From positions 62,001 through 126,000 of the forward strand of contig NZ_JAMBEP010000001.1 in assembly GCF_023374055.1 (NCBI RefSeq): DNA of 64,000 bases, given 5' to 3'. Below, piece by piece: positions 25,497-33,568 of the stretch. The stretch comes from Luteimonas galliterrae. GTDB lineage: Bacteria > Pseudomonadota > Gammaproteobacteria > Xanthomonadales > Xanthomonadaceae. The position numbers and the translations under genes are program-made. Each line of letters opens with the position of its first letter. Position 1 is the stretch's first letter. The notes beneath the pieces were generated by a model. That model did no database searches. It was not told the DNA's origin and worked only from the letters and a program-made list of their open reading frames with translations.

Positions 25497-27137
25497 CTAC
25501 AGAGCCAGCAGCAGTAGCGCCGCGCCGCCGCCTATAGCGGCGATCCGGCAAGGCAGGCAGCCCAGTTTGATGCTTTGCGCCGGGCCGAACGGGCCGGCAT
25601 AGCCGTCGCTGTCGATGGCCTGGGTACGCGCATACCAAGTGCCCGAGCGCAGCCCGGGCACGGTGACGTAAGGCGTGTCGATTTCGCGGTCCACTTCCAG
25701 CTTCGAGAAATCCGGCTTGCGCGACAGCTGGAAGCGATAGCGCTGCCCGGCTTCGCCGGCCGGCCAGCGCACGTGCAGGGCTTTCTTGTCGGCTTCGTCG
25801 ACGCCGCTCTCCACTGCGGGTCCGTTGCCAGGCTGCACTCGGAAACGCACGCCGTCGCTGAAGGGCGATGCCTGGCCGTCGCCGTCGACGACTGCGACGC
25901 GCCAGCGGTATTCGCCCGGCGGCAACGCCTGCGCGATACGCAGTTCGGTCTTTTGCAGTGCCGGCTCGTCGACCAGTGGGGATTCGAAACCGCCGTCGCC
26001 GGCGGCGAGCTGGAAGCGATAGCGCGCGCCATCGCCCATCGACGCCCAGCGGAAGCGCGGACGTTCGGCGCCGGTGGCGCTGCCGTCGACCGGGGCGATG
26101 GCGAACGGCGGCTGCAGCGAGACGCTGGCCTGACCGATGGCGTCGTAGCCTTCGATGCCGTTCGCGTCGATCCCGCGCACCCGCAAATGGTAGCGGCCGT
26201 TGCCGAGCGCGGGCAGCGGGATGGCCGGCCGCTCGCTCACTTCATCGACGATCAAGGTGACGAAGTCCGGCGTGGCGCTGATCTGGCCGCGGTACCGGTG
26301 CGCGCCGGACACCGGCGCCCAGCTCAGCTGGCCTGCGCGCAGCGCGATCGAGCGCGGCTCGGGCGCCGGCAACAGGCGCGATGCCGCAGCGATGCCGCCG
26401 CCGCGATCGCTGGCGGTGCCTTGCCCCGGCTTCAGCAGTACTTGGCGTTTGCCTCCCCGCACCGCGACGCTGCCTTCCAGCACTTCGGCCTGGGTACGGC
26501 TGCCGTCGCTGCCGACGCGAAACTGGGTACCGCGGACGCTGGACATGGCGCTGGGCGTTTCGATGATGAATCGCGATGCCGGCCCGCGCATGCGCTTGAT
26601 CGAATGGGTGGTGCGCCCACGCGGCAGGCGCACGCGCGTGTCGACCATGCCGGTGGCGCCATAGGCGCTGAGCTTGTCGAGGATGAGTTCGCTGTCGCTC
26701 TGCAGGAGCAGGCGCGATCCGTCGACGAATTGCAGCGTGAGGCTGGCGCCCTTGGACGTGCGCAAGCGCGTGCCTATGCCGAGCAGCATGCCTTCGGCGA
26801 CCGCGAAAGCCTTTGCGGCGCTTCCCATCTGCGCGAAGGCCGCGCCTTGCACGCCGAGCACGCGCGCCTTCGCCGGTTGCAGCTTCAGCCAGGCCACGGG
26901 AATGCGCAACAGCGATCCGGGTGGCAGCCGGTAAGGGTCGGCGATGGCGTTGTGCGCCTGCAGCCTCTGCCAGGCCACGTCCTTGCGCACGTATTTCGCG
27001 CAAAGGTCCCACACCGTGTCGCCAGGACGCACGCGGTAGCGCCATTCCTGCGCCGATGCGCTCCCGGCCGCCAACAGAGCCAAGAAGGACAAGACTACGG
27101 CCGATAGGAATTTGCGGCCCGCCCGCCCGGGGCGCAT
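25497..27137 (-). CDS. LysM/FecR-domain periplasmic protein
   Basis: This protein of ~546 residues has a signal peptide (LSAVVLSFLALLAAGSASA). A LysM-like domain follows (YRVRPGDTVWDLCAKYV), then a FecR domain (about residues 115-235, with SSVRGTQFRVGSDGSRTQAE and EGSVAVRGG). Three beta-sandwich-like repeats follow, each with a YRFQL or YRGQI strand, and a C-terminal hydrophobic anchor (AIGGGAALLLLAL). The start at 27137 gives a normal signal peptide; 27209 is the longer alternative. It is coupled to the CHASE2 cyclase gene. FecR here is not next to any sigma factor or TonB receptor, so a classical iron role is unlikely. A role in wall sensing is inference. Confidence 0.85.
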   Translation of the reverse strand: MRPGRAGRKFLSAVVLSFLALLAAGSASAQEWRYRVRPGDTVWDLCAKYVRKDVAWQRLQAHNAIADPYRLPPGSLLRIPVAWLKLQPAKARVLGVQGAAFAQMGSAAKAFAVAEGMLLGIGTRLRTSKGASLTLQFVDGSRLLLQSDSELILDKLSAYGATGMVDTRVRLPRGRTTHSIKRMRGPASRFIIETPSAMSSVRGTQFRVGSDGSRTQAEVLEGSVAVRGGKRQVLLKPGQGTASDRGGGIAAASRLLPAPEPRSIALRAGQLSWAPVSGAHRYRGQISATPDFVTLIVDEVSERPAIPLPALGNGRYHLRVRGIDANGIEGYDAIGQASVSLQPPFAIAPVDGSATGAERPRFRWASMGDGARYRFQLAAGDGGFESPLVDEPALQKTELRIAQALPPGEYRWRVAVVDGDGQASPFSDGVRFRVQPGNGPAVESGVDEADKKALHVRWPAGEAGQRYRFQLSRKPDFSKLEVDREIDTPYVTVPGLRSGTWYARTQAIDSDGYAGPFGPAQSIKLGCLPCRIAAIGGGAALLLLAL

Positions 27138-27581
27138 GGCTTTTACGGCATTTCCCGCCGTGGTCTCGATCCGGTTCAATCCCTGCTTCCGTTCCCCCCA
27201 ACGGCGCATATTGTCGGCGAAAACGTGCGCCGGTTCACACTGTTAAACCGTTTACAAAGGCCGTTACAGGTCCGCCAGGACCGCCGTTTGAGCGGAATAA
27301 GGCAGTTGCGCCGCAAAAGTGGCCTATTCAGCTCGATTCGCGTAGTATTCGCCCGTTTGCAACGCGGCTGCCTGTTCCTGGTACGCCTGTCGCCGGGTCG
27401 AAAAGGGTGTCAATCCCCGACCACTGCGGCCACTTATCCCGCACGTCTTTCGTCGCGCAGACACGGTCCGGAATGTCCGGTGCCGTCAAATCAGTTACTC
27501 GCAGCGCGGTTCCTAGGAAGCTTCGAGTAAACGGCCCGCCGCCTTGCAGGCGCGCGGTGCTATCCCGGAGCTGCACCTATC
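27138..27581. other. Divergent spacer and possible long rhlE leader
   Basis: This spacer of ~440 bases lies between the divergent FecR and rhlE genes. No open frame with coding character or ribosome site was found. It holds a short inverted repeat (GTTAAACCGTTTAC near 27242) and is locally more AT-rich than the flanks at 27235-27360. It probably contains both promoters and a leader for rhlE. No riboswitch was recognised. Confidence 0.4.
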
Positions 27582-28925
27582 ATGACGTTCGAAACCCTCG
27601 GGCTGTCGCCCGCGCTGCTGCGCGCGCTCGCCGAAAACAACTACACCACGCCGACGCCGATCCAGGCCGAAGCGATTCCGCTCGCGCTGGCCGGCCACGA
27701 CCTGCTCGGCGGCGCCCAGACCGGCACCGGCAAGACGGCCGCGTTCTCGCTGCCGTTGCTGCAACGCCTGTCCAAGCTCACGCCGCCCAACGGCCCGCGC
27801 AAGCCGCGCGCGCTGGTGCTCACGCCGACCCGCGAACTCGCGGTGCAGGTCGCCGATAGCCTCAAGACCTACGGCCGCCACCTGCGCCTCAACGTGACCA
27901 CCATTTACGGCGGCGCCGGCATGGGTCCGCAGATGGACAACCTGCGTCGCGGCGTCGACATCCTGGTCGCCACGCCGGGCCGCCTGATCGACCACCTCGA
28001 GCGCGGCACCGCCAAGCTCGACGAGATCGAAGTGCTGGTGCTGGACGAAGCCGACCGCATGCTCGACATGGGCTTCCTGCCCGCGATCAAGCGCATCCTC
28101 AACCGCGTGCCCAAGGAGCGGCAGACGCTGCTGTTCTCGGCCACGTTCGAGGACCAGATCAAGGCGCTGGCGCTGGAGTTCATGCGCAATCCGCAGCAGG
28201 TCCAGGTGACGGCGAAGAACACCATCGCCGAAACCATCGTGCACCGCGCGCACCCGGTCGACGGTTCGCGCAAGCGCGATCTGCTGATCGACATCCTCAG
28301 CAAGCGCCATACCGACCAGGTGCTGGTGTTCGGCAAGACCAAGCACGGCTGCAACCGCCTGGCCGAACAGCTGGAAACCGCTGGCCTGAAGGCCGTCGCG
28401 ATCCACGGCAACAAGAGCCAGGCGCAGCGTCAGAAGGCGTTGAACCTGTTCAAGGCCGGCAAGGCGCGCGTGCTGGTGGCGACCGATGTCGCCGCGCGCG
28501 GCCTGGATATTCCCAATCTGCCGCTGGTGATCAACCACGATCTGCCGATGGTGGCCGAAGACTACATCCACCGCATCGGCCGCACCGGCCGCGCCGGCGC
28601 GCAGGGCGAAGCCTTGTCGCTGGTGTCGCCGGAAGAAGGCGGCCTGCTGCGCCAGATCCAGCGGATGCTGAAGGTCGATCTGGTGATGGACACGATCGAA
28701 GGCTTCGCGCCGAGCAAGCCGATCCGCCTGGACACGCCGATCCCCAAGAACGGCGGCCAGCAGCGTCAGGGCGGCCAGCGTCCGCCGAGCCGCGCGCCGA
28801 GCAAGCCGGCGCATCGCGCGCACGGCAAGCCGGGCGACCGCGGCGCGCATGCGCATGCCGGACCCAAGCAGCACCGCAGCGGGCAGGGCGCTTATGCCGG
28901 ATCGCGCCGCGGTTCGCGCGCCTGA
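27582..28925 (+). CDS. rhlE: DEAD-box ATP-dependent RNA helicase RhlE
   Basis: This 447-residue RNA helicase has a RecA-like pair with all DEAD-box motifs: Q motif (YTTPTPIQ), motif I AQTGTGKT near residue 46, motif II DEAD at 155-158, motif III SAT, ARGLDIP, and motif VI HRIGRTGRAG. A basic, low-complexity C-terminal tail of ~70 residues rich in Q, R, G and H likely binds RNA non-specifically. RhlE proteins act in ribosome maturation and RNA turnover, especially in the cold. The ribosome site GGAG lies ~12 bases before the ATG. A strong terminator follows. Confidence 0.92.
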   Translation: MTFETLGLSPALLRALAENNYTTPTPIQAEAIPLALAGHDLLGGAQTGTGKTAAFSLPLLQRLSKLTPPNGPRKPRALVLTPTRELAVQVADSLKTYGRHLRLNVTTIYGGAGMGPQMDNLRRGVDILVATPGRLIDHLERGTAKLDEIEVLVLDEADRMLDMGFLPAIKRILNRVPKERQTLLFSATFEDQIKALALEFMRNPQQVQVTAKNTIAETIVHRAHPVDGSRKRDLLIDILSKRHTDQVLVFGKTKHGCNRLAEQLETAGLKAVAIHGNKSQAQRQKALNLFKAGKARVLVATDVAARGLDIPNLPLVINHDLPMVAEDYIHRIGRTGRAGAQGEALSLVSPEEGGLLRQIQRMLKVDLVMDTIEGFAPSKPIRLDTPIPKNGGQQRQGGQRPPSRAPSKPAHRAHGKPGDRGAHAHAGPKQHRSGQGAYAGSRRGSRA

Positions 28926-28950
28926 TCCGTTCTTTGCGGTGAACTAGAGT

Positions 28951-28978
28951 AAGGGCCGGCAATGCCGGCCCTTTTCTT
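28951..28978 (+). terminator. Rho-independent terminator after rhlE
   Basis: AAGGGCCGGC, loop AAT, GCCGGCCCTTTTCTTTT lies 25 bases after the rhlE stop. It is a perfect GC-rich stem followed by a T-rich tract. Confidence 0.88.
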
Positions 28979-28996
28979 TTGGCGGACCGGAGAGAG

Positions 28997-29024
28997 AAAA
29001 AAACCCTCCCGCATCGGGGAGGGG
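28997..29024 (-). terminator. Rho-independent terminator of the PD40 gene
   Basis: On the minus strand a CCCTCCC/GGGAGGG hairpin is followed by seven T. It lies ~35 bases after the stop of the beta-propeller gene and converges on the rhlE terminator. Confidence 0.8.
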
Positions 29025-29058
29025 AAAGGTCCGCAACGCTAGGGTGGAAACGCTGCGA

Positions 29059-29967
29059 TCAGTCGAGCTTGAATCGGGTGATGAAGAAATCGGGGTACCA
29101 ATCCGGGTCTTCGATGAAGTTGCGTATCCAGATCAGCCGGTTCTCTTCCCACAGCATCGTCGGGTGGTAGTCGTCGGCGTTCGAATTGATGCATGGGCCG
29201 AGGTTCTGCGCCGGCCGGAAAGCGCCGTGGCGCAGATCGCTGCGGTAGATATCCCCCCAGCCGTAACCGCCCGGGCGGCTGAGCGATGCGAACAGCAGCG
29301 TTTTGCCGTCGGGCGAGATTTCAGGGTTGTATTCCCAGTAGTCGGCCGTGTTGACGCCGCTGCCGAGCTTGACGGCGGCTCCGAAGCGTCCGTTGGGCAA
29401 TCTTGGGCTGCGCCACACGTCCCATTGCTCGTTGTCGCGGTTGCTGCCGTAGTAGAGATTGCCGTGGCGGTCGATGCTGGGATACAGCTCATCGGCGGCG
29501 CTGTTCGGACCGTGGCCGAGATGCTCCGGCGTGCCGAAGCCGCGCGCATCGCTGTAGCGCACCTTCCACAGGTCGAAGGTGGGCAGCGGCTCGCCGCCGG
29601 ACTGCAGCGGGCGCTTGGACGAGAAGTAGATCGTCTTGCCGTCGGGCGAGAAGACCGTATCAACATCGTCGTACACGCCGGAGAAAGGCGCGACGACCGG
29701 CTCGCTCCAGCCGCCGCGGCGGTATTCGGACATCAGCACGACCAACGGTTCGCCGCCGAACACGTTGCCGACGGTCCAGAGCGCGAGATTGCGGTCCGGA
29801 GACAGCGTCAATCGCGATTCCCAGTTGTTTCCAGGACGCGAAATGACGCCCTCGCCGAAGATCTTCAACGGCGCGCAGCGCTCCGCGTCGTTGCCGGCAA
29901 AGGCGGCGGGAGCGATGGCGCACAGGCATAGCGCCAGTGCGGCGGGCAATACGGCGGAACGTTTCAT
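29059..29967 (-). CDS. Secreted PD40 (WD40-like TolB-type) beta-propeller protein
   Basis: This 302-residue exported protein has a signal peptide ending AIAPAAFA. It contains repeated PD40 blades: LTLSPDRNLALW, DTVFSPDGKTIYFSSKRP, LYPSIDRHGNLYYGSNRD and PEISPDGKTLLFASLSRP. The xSPDGKxIxFxS pattern is that of TolB-like propellers. Such proteins are mostly of unknown function and probably bind proteins. The start is MKRSAVLP because the signal peptide begins there; the frame continues upstream across the spacer. It is divergent from the LytS gene and has its own terminator. Confidence 0.85.
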   Translation of the reverse strand: MKRSAVLPAALALCLCAIAPAAFAGNDAERCAPLKIFGEGVISRPGNNWESRLTLSPDRNLALWTVGNVFGGEPLVVLMSEYRRGGWSEPVVAPFSGVYDDVDTVFSPDGKTIYFSSKRPLQSGGEPLPTFDLWKVRYSDARGFGTPEHLGHGPNSAADELYPSIDRHGNLYYGSNRDNEQWDVWRSPRLPNGRFGAAVKLGSGVNTADYWEYNPEISPDGKTLLFASLSRPGGYGWGDIYRSDLRHGAFRPAQNLGPCINSNADDYHPTMLWEENRLIWIRNFIEDPDWYPDFFITRFKLD

Positions 29968-30111
29968 GGCATTCACCGTGGTGGGGACGTCGCAGCCACT
30001 TTCGCCGCCGCGCGCCGCCCGGCAAGCGCGATGTGACGAAGGCATCGCGCACGGGGACCAACGCGCGCCGATCCGGTTGCAACGGCAGACGGGCGCGGCT
30101 AGCGTGGCGGC

Positions 30112-31179
30112 ATGTCGCGACATGCTTGGTTGGTGGTGCTGGCGGTAATCGTCTGGTGGACGCTGGAAGGCCTGGTCACGACCGGCCAATTGCTGACGAT
30201 GCAGTTCGGCGACGACGAAGTGCTCACCCTTGTGCAGGCAGTCCGCAGGGGCATGGCGTCGGCCTGGCTGTGGATCCCGTTCTCGCTGGGGTTGTTCTGG
30301 CTGGTGGAACGCTACCCGATCGAGCGCGGCGGCCTGGTGCGCTCGCTCTGCGCGCTGACGGCGGCTGTGCTGGCGATCGTGCTGCTGCGTGCGGTATGCG
30401 TGTACTACCTCAATCCGTGGCTGGGCTGGTATCGCACGCTGCCGCCGTTCCGCGACGTGCTGGTCACCAGCGTGTTCAATAATTTCCTGCTGGCCTGGCT
30501 CAACATCGGCGTGGCGCACGCCTGGCTGTTCGGCCGGCGCGCGCTGCAAAGGCAGCGGCAGGCCGAGCAGCTGCAGGCGCGGCTGACCGAAACGCGACTG
30601 GAGGCGTTGAGCGCGCAGCTCAATCCGCACTTCCTGTTCAACGCCCTGAATTCGATCGCCGAGATGGTGCATCGCGACGCCGCCGCGGCCGACCGCATGC
30701 TGGTGGGCCTGGGCGAGCTCTTGCGCAGCAGCCTGGACCATCGGCAGCGGGCGCTGGTGCCGTTGCGCGAGGAGCTGCGCCTGTTGCGGCATTACATCGA
30801 CATCGAGAAGGTCAGGCTCGGCGAGCGCTTGCAACTGCAATGGGATATCGACCAGCGCCTGGCCGACGCGCTCGTGCCGCCGCTGCTGCTGCAGCCGCTG
30901 GCGGAGAACGCGATCCGCCATGCCATCGCCGAGAAGATCGCGCCCGGGCTGCTGCGCATCGGCGTCGGCGGCGACGGCCCGTGGCTGCTGCTGGAAGTGG
31001 GCGACGACGGCGACGGCCGTTCCAGCGCGCCGCGCCACGGCACCGGCCTGGCCAATATCCGTTCGCGCCTGGAGTGCCTGTTCGGCACCGGTTATTCGCT
31101 TGAGCTGGAAGCGCCGCCGGAGGGCGGCACGCGCGCGCGGTTGCGCATACCTCTGCAACGCGCACGGATGGCCGCATGA
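30112..31179 (+). CDS. LytS/YehU-type membrane sensor histidine kinase
   Basis: This 355-residue kinase has four N-terminal membrane helices (~5-155) and a short coiled linker (RQRQAEQLQARLTETRLEAL). A His_kinase domain follows with LNPHFLFNALNSI (phospho-acceptor H173), and then a GHKL ATPase domain with LLLQPLAENAIRHA and GTGLANIRSRL. The lack of a large periplasmic part suggests sensing within or near the membrane. It overlaps the LytTR regulator gene by ATGA, so they are a co-translated two-component pair (as AlgZ/AlgR or LytS/LytR). The signal is unknown. Confidence 0.92.
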   Translation: MSRHAWLVVLAVIVWWTLEGLVTTGQLLTMQFGDDEVLTLVQAVRRGMASAWLWIPFSLGLFWLVERYPIERGGLVRSLCALTAAVLAIVLLRAVCVYYLNPWLGWYRTLPPFRDVLVTSVFNNFLLAWLNIGVAHAWLFGRRALQRQRQAEQLQARLTETRLEALSAQLNPHFLFNALNSIAEMVHRDAAAADRMLVGLGELLRSSLDHRQRALVPLREELRLLRHYIDIEKVRLGERLQLQWDIDQRLADALVPPLLLQPLAENAIRHAIAEKIAPGLLRIGVGGDGPWLLLEVGDDGDGRSSAPRHGTGLANIRSRLECLFGTGYSLELEAPPEGGTRARLRIPLQRARMAA

Positions 31180-31949
31180 CGCGGGCATTGCGCGCGGTGA
31201 TCGTCGACGACGAACCGCTGGCGCGGGCGCGGCTCAGCCGCCTGCTGGGGCGCGAGCATTCGGTGGAGGTGCTGGCCGAATTCGGCGACGGCGAATCGGC
31301 CGCGCAGGGACTGCGCGCGCTCGCGCCGGACGTGGTGTTCGTCGACGTGCGCATGCCGCAGCTGGACGGCTTCGCCATGCTGGAACGGCTGGCGCCGTCG
31401 CAGCGGCCGCTGGTGGTGTTCGTCACCGCGTATTCCGAACACGCAGTGCAGGCTTTCGATGCGCGCGCGGTGGATTACCTGGTCAAGCCGGTGGCGCCGG
31501 ACCGCCTGCACGATTCCGTGCAACGCGTGCGCCATCGGCTGGCGGCGCGCGAGGGCGCCGATCGCGCGTCGTCCGACGCCGCCGCGCCCTATCCGGAGCG
31601 CCTGGCGGTGCCCGACGGCTTGCGGGTCCGCATCGTCGCGGTGCGCGATATCGAATACCTGCTGGCGCAGGGAAACTACGTCGAATTGCGGGTCGACGGC
31701 CGCAGCCTGCTGCTGCGCGAGACCATGGCCGGCATCCAGTCGCGGCTGGATCCGCGCTTGTTCGTGCGGATCCATCGTTCGCGCATCGTCAGGATCGATC
31801 TGATCGAACAGATCGAAGCGCACGGCGCCGGCCAATACCTGGTGCGGATGCGCAGCGGAGCGCGCATGACCTCGGGGCGCAGCTATCGCGCCGAATTGCG
31901 CAAGGCCCTGGGCTTGACCGCGGCGGACGAAACGCCGGCTATGCCGTGA
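31176..31949 (+). CDS. LytTR-family response regulator (AlgR/LytR-like)
   Basis: This 257-residue regulator has a receiver domain (~1-120, phospho-acceptor D57 in VVFVDVRMPQLDGF, conserved K in YLVKPV) and a LytTR DNA-binding domain (~145-245). The latter has IEYLLAQGNYVELRV, FVRIHRSRIV and MTSGRSYRAELRKAL. It is cognate to the preceding kinase by gene overlap. LytTR regulators bind direct repeats upstream of targets and often control envelope, motility or virulence genes; the targets here are not known. Its end overlaps the end of the convergent Hpt gene by 11 bases. Confidence 0.93.
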   Translation: MTRALRAVIVDDEPLARARLSRLLGREHSVEVLAEFGDGESAAQGLRALAPDVVFVDVRMPQLDGFAMLERLAPSQRPLVVFVTAYSEHAVQAFDARAVDYLVKPVAPDRLHDSVQRVRHRLAAREGADRASSDAAAPYPERLAVPDGLRVRIVAVRDIEYLLAQGNYVELRVDGRSLLLRETMAGIQSRLDPRLFVRIHRSRIVRIDLIEQIEAHGAGQYLVRMRSGARMTSGRSYRAELRKALGLTAADETPAMP

Positions 31950-32391
31950 CCTGGCCGTGCGGCGCGGCCACGGTTTTCTCCAACCGCGTCGCCAGCGCCA
32001 TTACGCGATCGCGGTAAAGCCACAGCCGCGGCAGCGTCGAGGGGCTTCGCTCGGTGCGCAGTTCGGCCAGCAATTCGCGGCCTTCGTCGGCGAGCGCCGA
32101 AGGGCCGAGCAGATGGTAGCTGCCGACGATGCGGTGCAACTGCTGGGTGGCCTGGTCGTAATCGTAGGCGCGGATGGCGCGGTCGAGCGCGGCGATGTCC
32201 GCGCGCGTGACTTCGACCAGCAGCGCAACCACCTTGTGGACTTCCGCCGGACCCAGCATATCGACCAGCGCCGCCAGCTCGGGGCAGTCGTCGAATGCGG
32301 TTTCGGTGCGGATTTCGTCGGCGTCCGCGTCTTCGGGCGACCGGCTCGCCGGCCCGGCGAGCAGCAACTGATGGGTCCAGCCGTTGACCAT
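31939..32391 (-). CDS. Stand-alone Hpt-domain phosphotransfer protein
   Basis: This is a 150-residue cytoplasmic protein with a four-helix Hpt domain. The phospho-histidine is H86 in QQLHRIVGSYHLLGPSALAD, a variant of the usual HxLKGSS motif. An acidic N-terminal tail precedes it. The start ATG has GGGGGAA four bases upstream. Hpt proteins pass phosphate between a hybrid kinase and a response regulator. It is divergent from the RcsB-like regulator (191 bases between starts), which suggests a shared phosphorelay. No hybrid kinase is present in the window. Confidence 0.82.
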   Translation of the reverse strand: MVNGWTHQLLLAGPASRSPEDADADEIRTETAFDDCPELAALVDMLGPAEVHKVVALLVEVTRADIAALDRAIRAYDYDQATQQLHRIVGSYHLLGPSALADEGRELLAELRTERSPSTLPRLWLYRDRVMALATRLEKTVAAPHGQVTA

Positions 32392-32582
32392 GATTCCCCC
32401 TTTGCGGAAATGTGCCGGCACGCGCGGGGAGGGTCTGTGATTTGCGTCACGTAAGGCGAACGCGGCCTTGCGGCGGGCCCCGCCCGCGGCCGCGCCGTCG
32501 TGACGGCACGCACATGCGCGGCGCGAAGCGAACGTTGTAGTCTGCATTGCGGCCGTCCGAGTCGGGCGGCGAATGGGGGCGC

Positions 32583-33227
32583 ATGGAAGCCTTGCGGATT
32601 TACGTGGCCGACGACCACTCCGTCGTCGTCGCCGGAGTGCGCGCGATCCTGCAGCGCGCGCATCCGCCGATGAAGGTGGTGGCCACGGCCGACAGCGGCG
32701 AAGCATTGCTGGGCTTGCTCGAGGGCGGGCGCTGCGACGTGCTCGTGACGGACTTCGCCATGCCGCAGCGACAGGGACGCGGCCAGGACGGCTTGCGCAT
32801 GCTGCAATCGCTGCGCCGCGACTACCCGCAGTTGCGCATCGTGGTGCTGACGGTGATCGACAACCCGTCGATCCTGCGCGCCATGCTGGAACTGGGCGTA
32901 CACGGGCTGGTCGGCAAGATTTCGGCCATGGAGGACTTGGCGCATGCGATCGCCGCGGTGAACGCGGGCCGCGGCTATGTCAGCGCCGACCTCCAGGCCA
33001 AGCTCGATACGGATGCGGATATGCCGACCCTGGCGGGCTTGTCCGCGCGCGAGGCCGAAGTGGTCCGGTTGTTCGCCGATGGCATGTCGGTGAGCGAAAT
33101 CGCGCAGCGGCTGCACCGCAGCGTCAAGACCATCAGCCACCAGAAGACCGATGCGATGCGCAAGCTCGGCATCGAGAACCACAGCCAGCTCTACGCCTAC
33201 GCCCGCGACCACGGCCTGAAACCGTGA
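32583..33227 (+). CDS. RcsB-like NarL/LuxR-family response regulator
   Basis: This 214-residue regulator has a receiver domain (IYVADDHSVVVAGVRAIL, phospho-acceptor D57 in DVLVTDFAMPQ) and a C-terminal LuxR helix-turn-helix (LSAREAEVVRLFADGMSVSE, then RSVKTISHQKTDAMRKLG). The receiver stretch LTVIDNPSILRAMLELGVHG and the SVKTIS-QK recognition helix closely follow RcsB, the capsule/stress regulator fed by the RcsD phosphotransfer protein. The start at 32583 follows a GGGGGC ribosome site; 32547 is the longer option. The neighbouring Hpt gene supports an Rcs-like relay, which is inference. Confidence 0.9.
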   Translation: MEALRIYVADDHSVVVAGVRAILQRAHPPMKVVATADSGEALLGLLEGGRCDVLVTDFAMPQRQGRGQDGLRMLQSLRRDYPQLRIVVLTVIDNPSILRAMLELGVHGLVGKISAMEDLAHAIAAVNAGRGYVSADLQAKLDTDADMPTLAGLSAREAEVVRLFADGMSVSEIAQRLHRSVKTISHQKTDAMRKLGIENHSQLYAYARDHGLKP

Positions 33228-33568
33228 CGCAGCGCATGTTTCGCGCGGCGTCCCGGGCAATATGAGAATCGTCTGATTCCCTGCGCGGCCGCGCCGCGCG
33301 AGCCTGTCGCCAGCATGTTGATGTTCGCCGCCGAAGGAGTGCGGTCGGCGACACCGGTTGAGACGTGCCGTAGGCGCCGGTCGGTCATGGTCGGCGCAAA
33401 GAACAACATGGCGGCCGCGGTAACGGGCCGGCGTATTCCCCACGCCGCTCCCGTGCCATGCAAAGCGGCCGGCCATGTCGCCCTGCCGTGAGGCAGCGCC
33501 TTCGAAAGGGAGCCGCAAGGCTCCCTTTTTTATTGCGGCGCCTTGTCGCAGTGCGCCCGTTTCGTTTG
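33228..33568. other. Spacer without a gene, ending in a terminator
   Basis: This is 341 bases between the RcsB-like regulator and the convergent queuosine-precursor transporter. No supported open frame is present. The part before the terminator at 33505 is rich in GC stems, so a small RNA or a long 3' untranslated region is possible. I saw no promoter good enough to call a small RNA gene. Confidence 0.4.
33505..33532 (+). terminator. Rho-independent terminator
   Basis: AAAGGGAGCC, loop GCAA, GGCTCCC is followed by six T and then ATT. It is a strong plus-strand terminator, but it lies 278 bases after the nearest plus-strand gene, which is unusually far. Confidence 0.85.

Noticed and set aside
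25497-27137. FecR domain as part of a FecI/FecR iron-signalling system
   Set aside because: No ECF sigma factor or TonB-dependent receptor is adjacent, and the protein carries LysM and repeat domains instead of the FecR anti-sigma N-terminus.
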